24,801 bases of DNA from JALYUA01 sp038229875 (GCA_038229875.1 JBBROA010000064.1:1-24801), one strand, 5' to 3'. Counted from the stretch's first letter, positions 1-7,100 are shown. Numbers and translations are program-made. Notes: a model not told the origin generated them from the sequence alone.

Positions 1-308
1 GCGAAGAAGATCATGATCGTTGCGTGCATCGTGAAGAGCGAGTTGTAGAACTCGGGGAGCATCCGGCCGCCCGGCATCCCTTCGGGCGCGAGCTTGCCCA
101 TGAACGGGATGGCGCGCTCCGGCCACGCGAGCTGCCACCGCACGAGCGTCGCGAGGAGGCCTCCGATGACCAGCATGAAGAGCGCGTAGTAGAGGTACTG
201 CTTCCCGATCACCTTGTGGTCGAGCGAGAAAATGTACTTACGCCAGAACGAGGTCGGGGCGGCATGCACGCCCGGGGCGTGTTCGTGAGCGACGGCGACG
301 GTGCTCAT
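1..308 (-). CDS. coxA: Cytochrome c oxidase subunit I, N-terminal part (runs off left edge)
   Basis: This is the first ~102 residues of the catalytic heme-copper subunit of an aa3-type terminal oxidase, an inner membrane protein that reduces O2 and pumps protons. The frame starts with an ATG at 308-306 and reads without stops to the window edge. Visible signs are the N-terminal FSLDHKVIGKQYLYYA block, typical of subunit I just before helix 1, a first transmembrane helix (LFMLVIGGLLATLV), and the FYNSLFTMHATIMIFF block, which contains the low-spin heme a ligand region (MHAT; the His is about residue 95). The ATG overlaps the coxB stop codon by 4 bp (ATGA), so translation is probably coupled. 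Most of the protein, including the CuB ligands, lies outside the window, so catalytic competence cannot be judged. The family call is secure. Confidence 0.93.
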   Translation of the reverse strand, partial: MSTVAVAHEHAPGVHAAPTSFWRKYIFSLDHKVIGKQYLYYALFMLVIGGLLATLVRWQLAWPERAIPFMGKLAPEGMPGGRMLPEFYNSLFTMHATIMIFF

Positions 309-1276
309 GAGCTCGGTTTCTCCGTAGTTTTGAGGTGGGGCGTCGGCTTCGACGGCACGGGACCGGCGGGAGGCGCGATCGCCGCGGCCCCGGGCTCCGG
401 GGGCGCCGCGCCGCCGGTCGACTGGATTTGAGGCTCCTGCCCGGCGGCGACCGGAGCGCCTTCGGGCAGCGCGGCTGTCGGGGCCGGCGCCTGCTCGGAC
501 GCCTGCTGCGCCGCCGCGTCCGCCAGCCATTTCGCGAACTCCTCGTTGGTCTCGACGGTCACGAAGCCTTTCATCCGATAGTGGCCCAGCCCGCAGAGCT
601 CGGCGCACGCAATCTCCCAGTGTCCGGTCCTCATGCCATCGAACCAGATGCGCGTCGACATGCCCGGCACCGCGTCCTGCTTGACGCGAAACTCGGGCAG
701 AAAGAAGGAGTGGATGACGTCCTTCGACCGCAGCGTCGCGACCACGGGACGTCCGACCGGAAAGTGCAGCTGGTTCAGCGAGACGATGTCGTCCGGGGTG
801 CCGAATCGCCCGTCCACGCCGGGATAGCGGATGGTCCAGGAAAACTGCTCCCCGGTGATCTCGATCGGCATCGCGTTGGCGGGCATGTTCTGCTTGATGT
901 CCGCCCAGGTGCGGCGGGAAAGGAGAGCGAGCACGACGCAAATGAGCGCCGGAATGATGGTCCAGATCACCTCGATCCGGTTGTTGCCGTGCGTGTACGT
1001 GGCCTTCTTCCCCTCGCGGTGCCGGTACTTGAAGAGGAAGAACAGGAGCATCGCCTCGACGATCACGAAGACGACCCCCGTGATCCAGAGGATCAGCCGG
1101 AACATCCCGTCGATGCGGGCGCTGTAACTCGAAACCCCTTCCGGCAGCTGCAGCCAACGGGGGAGCTCCCCGGCGCGGCCCGCGGCGGCGGCGAGAAGCG
1201 TCGCGCACGAAAAAAGCGCCGTCCGGAGGAAGCTCCGGGCGGCGCGATGGCGAATCAGTCCGTTCGTTGGTTTCAC
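305..1276 (-). CDS. coxB: Cytochrome c oxidase subunit II (CuA subunit)
   Basis: This 323-residue subunit takes electrons from cytochrome c or another donor at its periplasmic CuA centre and passes them to subunit I. Residues 15-37 look like a signal peptide. Two transmembrane helices follow (about 60-82 and 103-120), then the cupredoxin domain. All CuA ligands are present: H189 in SKDVIHSFF, then C224, E226, C228, H232 and M235 in CAELCGLGHYRM. The C-terminal ~65 residues are a low-complexity Pro/Ala/Glu tail with no CxxCH, so this is not a caa3-type subunit with a fused cytochrome c. The gene begins 28 bp after the copper-protein-like gene and overlaps coxA by 4 bp, forming one operon. The family and function are clear. 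The role of the Pro/Ala tail is unknown. Confidence 0.96.
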   Translation of the reverse strand: MKPTNGLIRHRAARSFLRTALFSCATLLAAAAGRAGELPRWLQLPEGVSSYSARIDGMFRLILWITGVVFVIVEAMLLFFLFKYRHREGKKATYTHGNNRIEVIWTIIPALICVVLALLSRRTWADIKQNMPANAMPIEITGEQFSWTIRYPGVDGRFGTPDDIVSLNQLHFPVGRPVVATLRSKDVIHSFFLPEFRVKQDAVPGMSTRIWFDGMRTGHWEIACAELCGLGHYRMKGFVTVETNEEFAKWLADAAAQQASEQAPAPTAALPEGAPVAAGQEPQIQSTGGAAPPEPGAAAIAPPAGPVPSKPTPHLKTTEKPSS

Positions 1277-1304
1277 GGCGTCGTTTTCTCGCGATCGGGA
1301 GCGG

Positions 1305-2105
1305 CTAACCCTTGAACCCGAAATCGACGGTCTTCGTCTCGGTGGCGCCGACGGTCACGCTCGAGGTCTGGGTGCCGTACTTCTCGTGCCACGCCTCGAC
1401 CGTGTAGGTGCCGGCCGGAAGGTTCTTGATTTCGAATGTGCCCTGGTCGCTCGTAGTCGCAAAGAAAGGGTGGCTGAAGACTCCCGCGTATGCGCCCATC
1501 CACTTGTGAACGTCGCACTTGAACCGCACGGGGACTTCCGGCTTGTCGAATTTCTTGATGGTCTCCATCTTGGGAAACGGCTGGCCAATGTTGAACTCGG
1601 CGTTGACCTTCGGAAGCGCGTGGATGTTGTGGAGAGTCCCGTCGCTGTTGATGATTTTGAGTTCCTGGCCGGCCTGGATGCCGAACACGTGCGGGTGGTA
1701 CTGGCACCCGCGCTGGTCGAGCGTGACGGCCGTCGCCGGCGCCGGGAACTTGCCCTGCACGTCCTTGACGTACACGAGCACCCATCCGAGCGTCCCGTTG
1801 GGATTCACGACCGCGTCTTCGGTGTACACGGGGCCGCTGTGGGCCGCCTTGCAGAACGCGTCGGCCTCCATCTTGATGGTCTCTTTCGCCGGATTGGCGC
1901 CCGCGAACGTCACCTTGCCGGAGATCGTCGCTCCGCCGGTGGCCGGGGCGACAGAGCCGGCGGACGCCGGTGCCGCGGCGGCCGATTTCGCGGCCGGGGT
2001 CGTGTCTTCATCCGCGTCCGCGTCTTCGTCCTTCCCGCCGCAGGCGGCGGAGGAAAGTGTCAGCGCGGGAAGCAGAAGCAGAAGAAGCAGGGAACGCTTG
2101 AGCAT
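1305..2105 (-). CDS. Cupredoxin-like lipoprotein with carboxypeptidase-regulatory-like domain
   Basis: This 266-residue exported protein is the first gene of the cox operon. The start at 2105 is chosen because AAGGAGAG lies 5 nt upstream and is followed directly by a signal sequence (MLKR then a Leu run). That signal ends in an SSAAC lipobox-like site (Cys22, imperfect at -3), so it is probably a lipoprotein. An acidic, Ala/Pro-rich linker (23-58) leads to a beta domain with plastocyanin-like possible copper ligands: H159 and H162 in LHNIH, then C197, H200 and M203 in KCDVHKWM. Residues ~218-266 look like a carboxypeptidase-regulatory-like Ig fold (GTFEIKNLPAGTYTVEAWH). Its position suggests electron transfer to, or copper handling for, CoxB. 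That role is inference, as members of this family are mostly uncharacterised. An in-frame extension to 2276 would cross the promoter and is rejected. Confidence 0.88.
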   Translation of the reverse strand: MLKRSLLLLLLLPALTLSSAACGGKDEDADADEDTTPAAKSAAAAPASAGSVAPATGGATISGKVTFAGANPAKETIKMEADAFCKAAHSGPVYTEDAVVNPNGTLGWVLVYVKDVQGKFPAPATAVTLDQRGCQYHPHVFGIQAGQELKIINSDGTLHNIHALPKVNAEFNIGQPFPKMETIKKFDKPEVPVRFKCDVHKWMGAYAGVFSHPFFATTSDQGTFEIKNLPAGTYTVEAWHEKYGTQTSSVTVGATETKTVDFGFKG

Positions 2106-2110
2106 CGATT

Positions 2111-2118
2111 CTCTCCTT
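2111..2118 (-). promoter_or_regulatory. Ribosome binding site fixing the start of the cupredoxin-like gene
   Basis: On the minus strand AAGGAGAG lies 5 nt before the ATG at 2105-2103. It is the only strong Shine-Dalgarno match among the in-frame starts. It decides for the signal-peptide start over the upstream ATG and GTG codons. Confidence 0.75.
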
Positions 2119-2228
2119 GACGCCTTCGCGGGCGTTGCGACATCGATTCCGTGGAAAGTCTCAGCGACGGCGGCCTTCATGAGGGGCATCTCCGGCGCCG
2201 AGATCGAGTGATTCATGAGATCGCGCGG

Positions 2229-2257
2229 ATCATATAGAACGGCACCTACCCTTTCAA
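2229..2257 (-). promoter_or_regulatory. Sigma70-type promoter of the cox operon
   Basis: On the minus strand TTGAAA (2257-2252) and TATGAT (2234-2229) are separated by exactly 17 bp in otherwise GC-rich DNA. Each hexamer differs from consensus at one or two positions. Transcription would start near 2222 and leave a leader of about 117 nt before the cupredoxin-like gene. No operator or riboswitch is recognisable in that leader. Confidence 0.6.
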
Positions 2258-2295
2258 TACGAAGCGTAACGACCACGGCCGCGGAAGCGCAGGTT

Positions 2296-2377
2296 CTCCC
2301 TCTCCCCGCGCTCGGCGAGCGTATGGACAGGCGAGCGTATGGACAGGGAAGAGGGTCCGGGTAAGGGGGCCCGCAGG
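2296..2377 (+). repeat. Interspersed GC-rich repeat, copy 1
   Basis: A block beginning CCCTCTCCCCGCG and ending GGGTAAGGGGGCCCGCAGG lies between genes. A second, inverted copy with the same ends (CCCTCTCCCCGCG, then GGGTGAAGGGGGCCCGCAGG) is at 5276-5327. The pyrimidine-rich left end and purine-rich right end can pair as a hairpin. This copy is longer because of a 16-bp tandem duplication in its centre. Such elements are probably dispersed in this genome. Function unknown. Confidence 0.6.
2314..2345. repeat. 16-bp perfect tandem duplication inside the interspersed repeat
   Basis: GGCGAGCGTATGGACA occurs twice, back to back, at 2314-2329 and 2330-2345 with no mismatch. Inside the first copy and its left flank, CTCGGCGAG is also a short palindrome. 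It looks like a recent slippage or duplication event within repeat copy 1, since copy 2 lacks it. Confidence 0.85.
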
Positions 2378-2481
2378 CAGGCGAGGCGTTATCGTTCTGA
2401 ATCTGATCGCGCCGACGGAGAGCGGATTTCTTAGCGGCGGCACGGCCCCTCGCGGAGACGCCGATAGACTGCTCTCCTCAG

Positions 2482-3108
2482 ATGCCGACGACGATCCGGG
2501 CGGAGGGACTCGCCAGATCCTGGGGAGAGCGCCGCATCTTCTCCGGGATCTCCCTTTTCGGGGAGCGGGGCGTCATCGGGGTCGCGGGAGAGAACGGCAG
2601 CGGGAAGACGACGCTGCTGAAGATCCTCGCGCTGCTTCTTCGCCCCGATTCCGGATCGGTGCGCGTCGAGACGGACGGGCGGGAGCTCTCGGGGGACTCG
2701 AGGCGGCGGGCGGTGGGCTGGGCGGGACCGGACCTCGCGTTTTATGACGAGCTCTCGGCGGCGGAGAACCTGACGTTTTTCCGGACAGCCGGCGGACTCC
2801 CCGCGCCCGCGGCCGACATCCGCGACCGGCTCGCGCGCGTCGGACTCGCGCCGGCGGCCGGCCGCGGGGTGGGTGCGTTTTCGACCGGCATGAAACAACG
2901 CCTGCGGATGGCGTTTGCCACCCTGTTCGACGCGCCGATCCTGCTCCTGGACGAACCGATGATCGGACTCGACGCGGAAGGCCGGGCCGTGGTTTCCAGG
3001 ACGATCGAGGAGCGGCGCGCGACAGGGCCCGTTCTCCTGGCGTCGAACGATCCACGCGACTTCGAAAGGGCGGATCAGGTGATCGTCCTTCCACCGCCGG
3101 CCCCATGA
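2482..3108 (+). CDS. ccmA: Heme exporter ABC transporter ATP-binding protein CcmA
   Basis: This 208-residue cytoplasmic ATPase is paired with CcmB. In cytochrome c maturation CcmAB drives release of heme-loaded CcmE. It carries Walker A GENGSGKTT (36-44), an ABC signature replaced by FSTGM (133-137), and Walker B ILLLDEP (153-159). The length is right for CcmA, and ccmB follows with a 4-bp ATGA overlap, which is the main reason for choosing CcmA over a generic ABC-2 ATPase. The switch (H-loop) histidine expected after LLAS is Asn189 (SND), which is unusual. No ccmC, ccmE or ccmF is in the window, so the rest of the Ccm pathway must lie elsewhere. A respiratory chain next door fits the role. 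Confidence 0.85.
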   Translation: MPTTIRAEGLARSWGERRIFSGISLFGERGVIGVAGENGSGKTTLLKILALLLRPDSGSVRVETDGRELSGDSRRRAVGWAGPDLAFYDELSAAENLTFFRTAGGLPAPAADIRDRLARVGLAPAAGRGVGAFSTGMKQRLRMAFATLFDAPILLLDEPMIGLDAEGRAVVSRTIEERRATGPVLLASNDPRDFERADQVIVLPPPAP

Positions 3109-3794
3109 GCGTTGCCGGGAGCTCGTCCTTTCTCGCGCGCGCGTGGTCCGTCTGCGCCAAGGACGCAGCCGTGGAGCTGAGGCGGCGCGTCGCCAGCGCA
3201 TCCGTGCTCTTTTTCGCGGCCGCCTGCCTGACCCTTGTCTCGTTTGCGATCGGTCCGTTTGGGGTGCCGCCGGACGCCCGCGAGACGGTGTGCTCGGCGC
3301 TCCTGTGGGTCGTGCTCTTCTTCTCCGCCGCCACCGGGCTCCCCCGCGCGTTCGTCCGCGAAGAGGAGAGCGGGACCGCCACGGCGCTCCGTCTCGTCTC
3401 CCCCGCCGCTCCGATCCTCGCCGGAAAGACACTGTTCAATTTCTTCCTCTTTATCGCGATTGCACTCGTCACCGCCCCGGCCTTCGCGTTGCTCCTCGGG
3501 TGGCGGATCGCCGCTCCGTGGGCGATGTGCGGAGTCCTCCTGCTGGCGGGCTTCGGCTTATCGGTCGTCTCGACATTCCTCTCGGCGCTCGTCGCGCGCG
3601 CGTCCCACAAGAGCGTCCTCTTCGTGCTGATCTCGTTCCCGATCGTCGCTCCCCTCCTCCTGTCCGCGATCGCGGCGACCGTCGCCGCTTCGCGGGGCGA
3701 CGTGCCCTGGACGGCGATGCGCGTCCTGGTGGCGTATGACGGCGCGGCGGCGTGCGGCGCGTACCTGCTCGCGTCCGCCGCCTGGGACGAGTAG
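3105..3794 (+). CDS. ccmB: Heme exporter permease CcmB
   Basis: This 229-residue inner membrane protein has about six hydrophobic helices and ends in a short cytoplasmic tail (AAWDE). Family marks are the LRRR segment before helix 1 and the FVREEESGTATALRLVSP loop after helix 2, which is characteristic of CcmB (bulk GLEP/EE-type cytoplasmic loop followed by APILAGKTLFN). The start codon overlaps the ccmA stop (ATGA), so the two subunits are translationally coupled. It forms the membrane part of the CcmAB ABC complex in cytochrome c biogenesis. Length is normal for the family and no defects are seen. The GC content matches its neighbours. Confidence 0.88.
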   Translation: MSVAGSSSFLARAWSVCAKDAAVELRRRVASASVLFFAAACLTLVSFAIGPFGVPPDARETVCSALLWVVLFFSAATGLPRAFVREEESGTATALRLVSPAAPILAGKTLFNFFLFIAIALVTAPAFALLLGWRIAAPWAMCGVLLLAGFGLSVVSTFLSALVARASHKSVLFVLISFPIVAPLLLSAIAATVAASRGDVPWTAMRVLVAYDGAAACGAYLLASAAWDE

Positions 3795-3803
3795 GTTCAT
3801 CGG

Positions 3804-3836
3804 GAATCGGGGACAGAAGAGTTCTCGATTCGTCCC
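3804..3836. repeat. Interleaved inverted repeats between ccmB and the cNMP-FHA gene
   Basis: GAATCG (3804-3809) pairs with CGATTC (3826-3831), and GGGAC (3810-3814) pairs with GTCCC (3832-3836), in interleaved order. AGAA/TTCT (3815-3818 and 3822-3825) forms a small hairpin between them. The arrangement permits a pseudoknot or alternative hairpins. It resembles the GGGACAG...GTCCC type of REP palindrome found between genes in many bacteria. There is no T-run, so it is not a convincing intrinsic terminator. Confidence 0.5.
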
Positions 3837-3906
3837 TGAGCGCCTCCTGTAAACTTCGCCCCATGCAGATCGAGGCGGCCGGAGAGAGATTCCGCGGAGG
3901 CCGCCG

Positions 3907-4731
3907 ATGACTCCCGAGAAGCCGGGCGCTTTCGACGCGGCCGCCGGGGAGACGATCCTCCGGGAGGGCGACACGGGCCGCGAGATGTACATCGTCGAGC
4001 AGGGCCGCGTCGAAGTCGTCCACGGCGCTCCCGGAAGCGAACGGCCGCTCGGCGTGCTGGAAGCCGGAGATTTTTTCGGAGAGATGGCGATCTTAGACGA
4101 CCAGCCGCGCGGCGCCACTGTCCGCGCGCTGACGGCTTGCCGCCTCCTCCGGATCGACGAGGCCACGTTCGACCGCATGCTGCGCGAATACCCGGAGATC
4201 GCGGTTCGGATGTTACGAAAGCTCTCGGCGCGGCTGCGGCAGGCCTCCGCGAATCCCGAAATCGTGCGCCCCGCCGCGGAAGATGCGCCGCCGGCCGCAA
4301 AGGAATCCGCGCCGGCCGCCGCACCCGTCCCCGCGGCGGCTCAGAAGAGGGAATCCAGAGAGGCGAGCGCACCGGCTCGGCCCCCGGAGGCGCCCGCCGC
4401 CGCGCCGGCCCGAGAAGCGCTTCTCGCGGTGGCGAGCGGGACCCGCTTCGAGCTCCCGGCGAAGGACGAGATCAAGGTCGGACGCTTCGATGCCGTCACG
4501 GGCGTCCATCCGGACATCGACCTGACCTCGGTCGACACCAGCAAGCTGACGAGCCGCCGCCACGCCCGGATCGTCCGGGACGCCGGAAAGTTTCTGTTGA
4601 GCGAGGAGATCGGCACGCCGAACGGCACGTTCTTGAATGGCACGCGCCTCGAGACGGGCGTACCCGTCGCGCTCCGTGCGGGAGACCGCGTTCATTTCGG
4701 CGACGTCGAAATGGTCTTTCAGGCCGGATAG
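3907..4731 (+). CDS. Cyclic-nucleotide-binding domain / FHA domain signalling protein
   Basis: This 274-residue soluble protein joins two sensor modules and has no output enzyme or DNA-binding domain. Residues ~8-110 form a CRP-like cyclic nucleotide-binding beta-roll with a phosphate-binding cassette FGEMAILDDQPRGAT (57-71), which keeps the key Glu59 and Arg68. A Pro/Ala-rich linker (~118-170) leads to a C-terminal FHA domain (~172-274) with GR (192-193), SRRHA (216-220) and NG (239-240), the canonical phosphothreonine-reading residues. GGAGG lies 6 nt before the ATG. It is followed 3 bp later by the STAS gene, so the two are one transcription unit. Its likely role is as an adaptor linking a cyclic nucleotide signal to a phosphoprotein partner. 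The ligand and partner are unknown. Confidence 0.88.
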   Translation: MTPEKPGAFDAAAGETILREGDTGREMYIVEQGRVEVVHGAPGSERPLGVLEAGDFFGEMAILDDQPRGATVRALTACRLLRIDEATFDRMLREYPEIAVRMLRKLSARLRQASANPEIVRPAAEDAPPAAKESAPAAAPVPAAAQKRESREASAPARPPEAPAAAPAREALLAVASGTRFELPAKDEIKVGRFDAVTGVHPDIDLTSVDTSKLTSRRHARIVRDAGKFLLSEEIGTPNGTFLNGTRLETGVPVALRAGDRVHFGDVEMVFQAG

Positions 4732-4734
4732 CGG

Positions 4735-5214
4735 ATGGAGATCCGCGAGACTCAACGCGAGGGCTTCGTGGTGCTCGAGCTCGTCGGGCGGCTCGAGACG
4801 AAGACCTCGCATCTCTTCGAGCAGAAGGTGATCGAGCATCTGAGCGCCGGAGCGCGGCAGTTCGTGATCGACTTCAAGGACATCGAATTCGTCAGCAGCG
4901 CGGGACTTCGGGTCCTGCTGATGCTGGCGAAGAAGGTCAAGTCCGGGGATGGGGCGCTGGCGCTTTCGGCGGTCAACGACTCCGTCCGTCAGGTTCTCGC
5001 CGTCTCCGGTTTCGCTTCCTTTTTCACGCTCGCTCCCTCGATCGACGCGGCGATCCAGGAGGCCGGGAAGCGCAACGCCTCGCCAAAGATCCTGGAACAG
5101 GCCGCGCGAGTCCTCGGGGTCCGGAAAGCCGCAGCCCCGGCGGGCAAGGCGCCTTCCGAGATCCTGGACCGCGCCGCGGCGATTCTCAAATCCGCTCCCG
5201 AGAAAAAGAAGTAG
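4735..5214 (+). CDS. STAS-domain anti-sigma factor antagonist (SpoIIAA/RsbV-like)
   Basis: This 159-residue protein has a STAS domain at residues 1-105. In partner switching such proteins bind and neutralise an RsbW-type kinase when unphosphorylated. Phosphorylation on a conserved serine by that kinase releases them, and a PP2C phosphatase resets them. The phospho-site block DFKDIEFVSSAGLR (46-59) is present. Ser55 aligns with SpoIIAA Ser58, and the preceding Asp is replaced by Ser54, a common variant. The C-terminal ~50 residues (KILEQAARVLG...) are an extra helical, Lys-rich tail not found in minimal antagonists. Its candidate partners are in this window: an RsbW-like ATPase at 8382-8831 and a PP2C phosphatase at 5349-7052. 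The pairing itself is inferred from proximity. Confidence 0.88.
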   Translation: MEIRETQREGFVVLELVGRLETKTSHLFEQKVIEHLSAGARQFVIDFKDIEFVSSAGLRVLLMLAKKVKSGDGALALSAVNDSVRQVLAVSGFASFFTLAPSIDAAIQEAGKRNASPKILEQAARVLGVRKAAAPAGKAPSEILDRAAAILKSAPEKKK

Positions 5215-5275
5215 GACGCCTCCCCGGAGAACGACGCCGAAAACGTCAACGCGGCCATGGCGAATGCGCGCATGA

Positions 5276-5327
5276 CCTGCGGGCCCCCTTCACCCCGCCC
5301 CCTCACCGCGCGCGGGGAGAGGGGGAC
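5276..5327 (-). repeat. Interspersed GC-rich repeat, copy 2 (inverted relative to copy 1)
   Basis: Read on the minus strand, this block begins CCCTCTCCCCGCG and ends GGGTGAAGGGGGCCCGCAGG, matching the ends of the copy at 2296-2377. It lies between two convergent genes (the STAS protein and the PP2C phosphatase). It may act as a hairpin there, but no T-run is seen on either side. Confidence 0.6.
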
Positions 5328-5348
5328 CGAACGAGCGATGAGCGATGC

Positions 5349-7052
5349 CTAGACTCTTGCGACCGGCACCGTCGGTCCGGGTCGGGGCCCTGCCGGTTCG
5401 ACCGCGCCGAAGGTGAGCAGCGTCAGGTCGTCGCTCTGCGGCTCGCCCCTCGTGAAGCGGTCGACCGCAGCGAGCACCGCGTCGAGCACCGCTTCCGGTG
5501 TGCCGCGAGCGGATTGAATTGCGGCCTTCAGGCGCTCGTCCCCGAAGAGCTGCTCGCCTTTCCCGGTCGCCTCCGATATCCCGTCGGTGTACACCACGAC
5601 GGTGTCCCCGGAGTCGAGATCGAACGCGCCGGAAGGAAACTCGGCGTCGTCGCGGGCGCCGAGCGGCGCGTTGCGCGGCGTCTCGAGTGCTGCGATGCGG
5701 CCGTCCGCGTGCCGCAGGATCGGAGGCATGTGACCCGCGCTCGCGACTACGAGCCGGCGCCACACCGGGTCGAGAACGATCAGGACCGCCGTCACGAACA
5801 TCCCTTCGTCCGCGGGATCCCGGCAGATCGCGGTGTTCACGCGCGAGAGGATCTCCGCGGGATCGGTCCGCCCCGCCGAGTGGTAGCGGATCTCCCCTCT
5901 CACCTTCACCATGTAGAGCGCGGCCGACACGCCTTTTCCCGACACGTCGCCGACGGCGATCCCGAGCTGGCCGCCGGGAAGCTCCAGGAAATCGTAGTAG
6001 TCCCCGCCGACATCGAGCGCCGACTGGTAGTGCGCGCGAAAGTCGAACCCGTCCCGCCGCGGCGGCGCCTTCGGCAGAAAGCCCGATTGGATCCGCTTGG
6101 CGAGGGCGAGGTCCTGGTCGAGCAGCTCGCGGTCGAGCATCTCCCGGTGGAGGCGCACGTTCGCGATCGCGAGCGCGGTCTGCCCCGCCACTCCGACGAG
6201 AAGCGCGAGGTCCTCCTCGTCGAAGGCGCCGCGCTCGTGCTTCGAGTCGAGACCGACGATCCCGTAAATCCGGTCGCGCGCGATGAGCGGAACGCAGAGC
6301 GCCGAACGGATTCCGAGGAGGCGGATGCTCTTCTGGATCCCGAAACGGTCGTCGCTCGACGCGTCCAGGGTCAGCACCCCGCGGCGCGTCGTGAGCGCTT
6401 CCGAAACGATCGTCCGGCTGACGCTGATCTCCGACCGCTCTCCGGACCTCGTCCGGACGGCGCGGGAATGCAGGTCCCCCTCCTCCGTCTCGCGGACCAT
6501 GACGAAGCCCCGCTCCGCTTGCGGGAAGACGTCGAAGAGCTTTTCGAGCACGGCGCGGAACATCGCGTCCTCGTCGACGGTCTCCGAGATGGCCGTCGCG
6601 ATGCTCGACAGGACCTTCACCTTCCGCCGTGCCCGGGCGAGCGCTCCCGCGTCTTTCTCGGGCCCGACCGCCCACGCGCTCTCGGGATCGACGACCGGCA
6701 GGCTCCGGATCACCGACTGGGCGAGATCCGTGAGAGTTACGACCGAGACCCTCTGAGCCGCCGGCCGCGCCTTCGTCCCGCGATGGAACTCGAGGAAGAC
6801 CTCGCCCAGCCGGACGAGGTCACCCTCGTGGAGACGGGTCGGACGCGTGACCGACCGCCCGTTCACCCCCGTGCCGTTCTGGCTTCCCAGGTCCCGGATC
6901 CACCATTCGGAGTCCTGCCGCTTTAGCGCCGCGTGCCGCCGGGAAATCGTCGGGTCTTCGATTGACAGACCGGTCTCGAGCCCCCGCCCGACCTCGATGT
7001 CGGTGGAAAACTCGTACTTCCGGCCGCTCTTTTTCGCGAGGAAAGTGGGCAT
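5349..7052 (-). CDS. FHA-GAF-PP2C (SpoIIE/RsbU-like) serine phosphatase
   Basis: This 567-residue protein reads as three modules. An N-terminal FHA domain (1-95) has GR (22-23), SRRH (37-40) and SQNG (57-60). A GAF-like sensor domain spans about 145-300 and ends in a helical linker (NVRLHREMLDREL...). A SpoIIE-type PP2C phosphatase domain occupies 315-555, with metal-binding motifs GGDYYDF (349-355) and GDVSGKGVSAAL (368-379), then VYTDGISEA and SDDLTLLTF. The catalytic aspartates are all present. Such enzymes dephosphorylate STAS antagonists such as the one encoded convergently at 4735-5214. The start at 7052 is chosen because the FHA strand begins immediately after it. An open frame continues to 7886 but is only the antisense of the neighbouring FHA gene. 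The FHA domain suggests recruitment to, or control by, a phosphothreonine protein. Confidence 0.92.
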   Translation of the reverse strand: MPTFLAKKSGRKYEFSTDIEVGRGLETGLSIEDPTISRRHAALKRQDSEWWIRDLGSQNGTGVNGRSVTRPTRLHEGDLVRLGEVFLEFHRGTKARPAAQRVSVVTLTDLAQSVIRSLPVVDPESAWAVGPEKDAGALARARRKVKVLSSIATAISETVDEDAMFRAVLEKLFDVFPQAERGFVMVRETEEGDLHSRAVRTRSGERSEISVSRTIVSEALTTRRGVLTLDASSDDRFGIQKSIRLLGIRSALCVPLIARDRIYGIVGLDSKHERGAFDEEDLALLVGVAGQTALAIANVRLHREMLDRELLDQDLALAKRIQSGFLPKAPPRRDGFDFRAHYQSALDVGGDYYDFLELPGGQLGIAVGDVSGKGVSAALYMVKVRGEIRYHSAGRTDPAEILSRVNTAICRDPADEGMFVTAVLIVLDPVWRRLVVASAGHMPPILRHADGRIAALETPRNAPLGARDDAEFPSGAFDLDSGDTVVVYTDGISEATGKGEQLFGDERLKAAIQSARGTPEAVLDAVLAAVDRFTRGEPQSDDLTLLTFGAVEPAGPRPGPTVPVARV

Positions 7053-7100
7053 CTGGCCTGGTCGGGAGCTCCGATTCGATCGTTTGGGGCGAGCCTGCCA

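Larger units (their letters stand above)
2106..2481. other. Divergent intergenic region between the cox operon and ccmAB
   Basis: This 376-bp stretch holds no convincing gene. It contains the minus-strand promoter and ~117-nt leader of the cox operon (2229-2257 and downstream) and a GC-rich interspersed repeat with an internal 16-bp tandem duplication (2296-2377). The last ~100 bp before ccmA shows no promoter I would defend. A 65-codon minus-strand open frame at 2246-2443 crosses the repeat and has no family features. Confidence 0.6.

Noticed and set aside
2106..2276. Longer start for the cupredoxin-like lipoprotein
   Set aside because: It would lie across the promoter hexamers and place a signal peptide internally. 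A strong ribosome binding site precedes the start at 2105.
2246..2443. Small minus-strand frame of 65 codons
   Set aside because: It spans the promoter and the interspersed repeat, and has no ribosome binding site or recognisable features.
3863..3910. 15-codon plus-strand frame whose stop overlaps the cNMP-FHA start (ATGA)
   Set aside because: It could be a coupled leader peptide, but no ribosome binding site is evident and the composition is not informative, so chance is more likely.
5215..5348. Terminator between the convergent STAS and phosphatase genes
   Set aside because: Only the GC-rich interspersed repeat is present, with no T-run on either strand.
4137..6926. A 929-codon plus-strand open frame overlapping three genes
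   Set aside because: It is Arg/Gly/Pro-rich, has no domain, and runs out of frame with the cNMP-FHA and STAS genes and antisense to the phosphatase. High GC makes such stop-free frames common.
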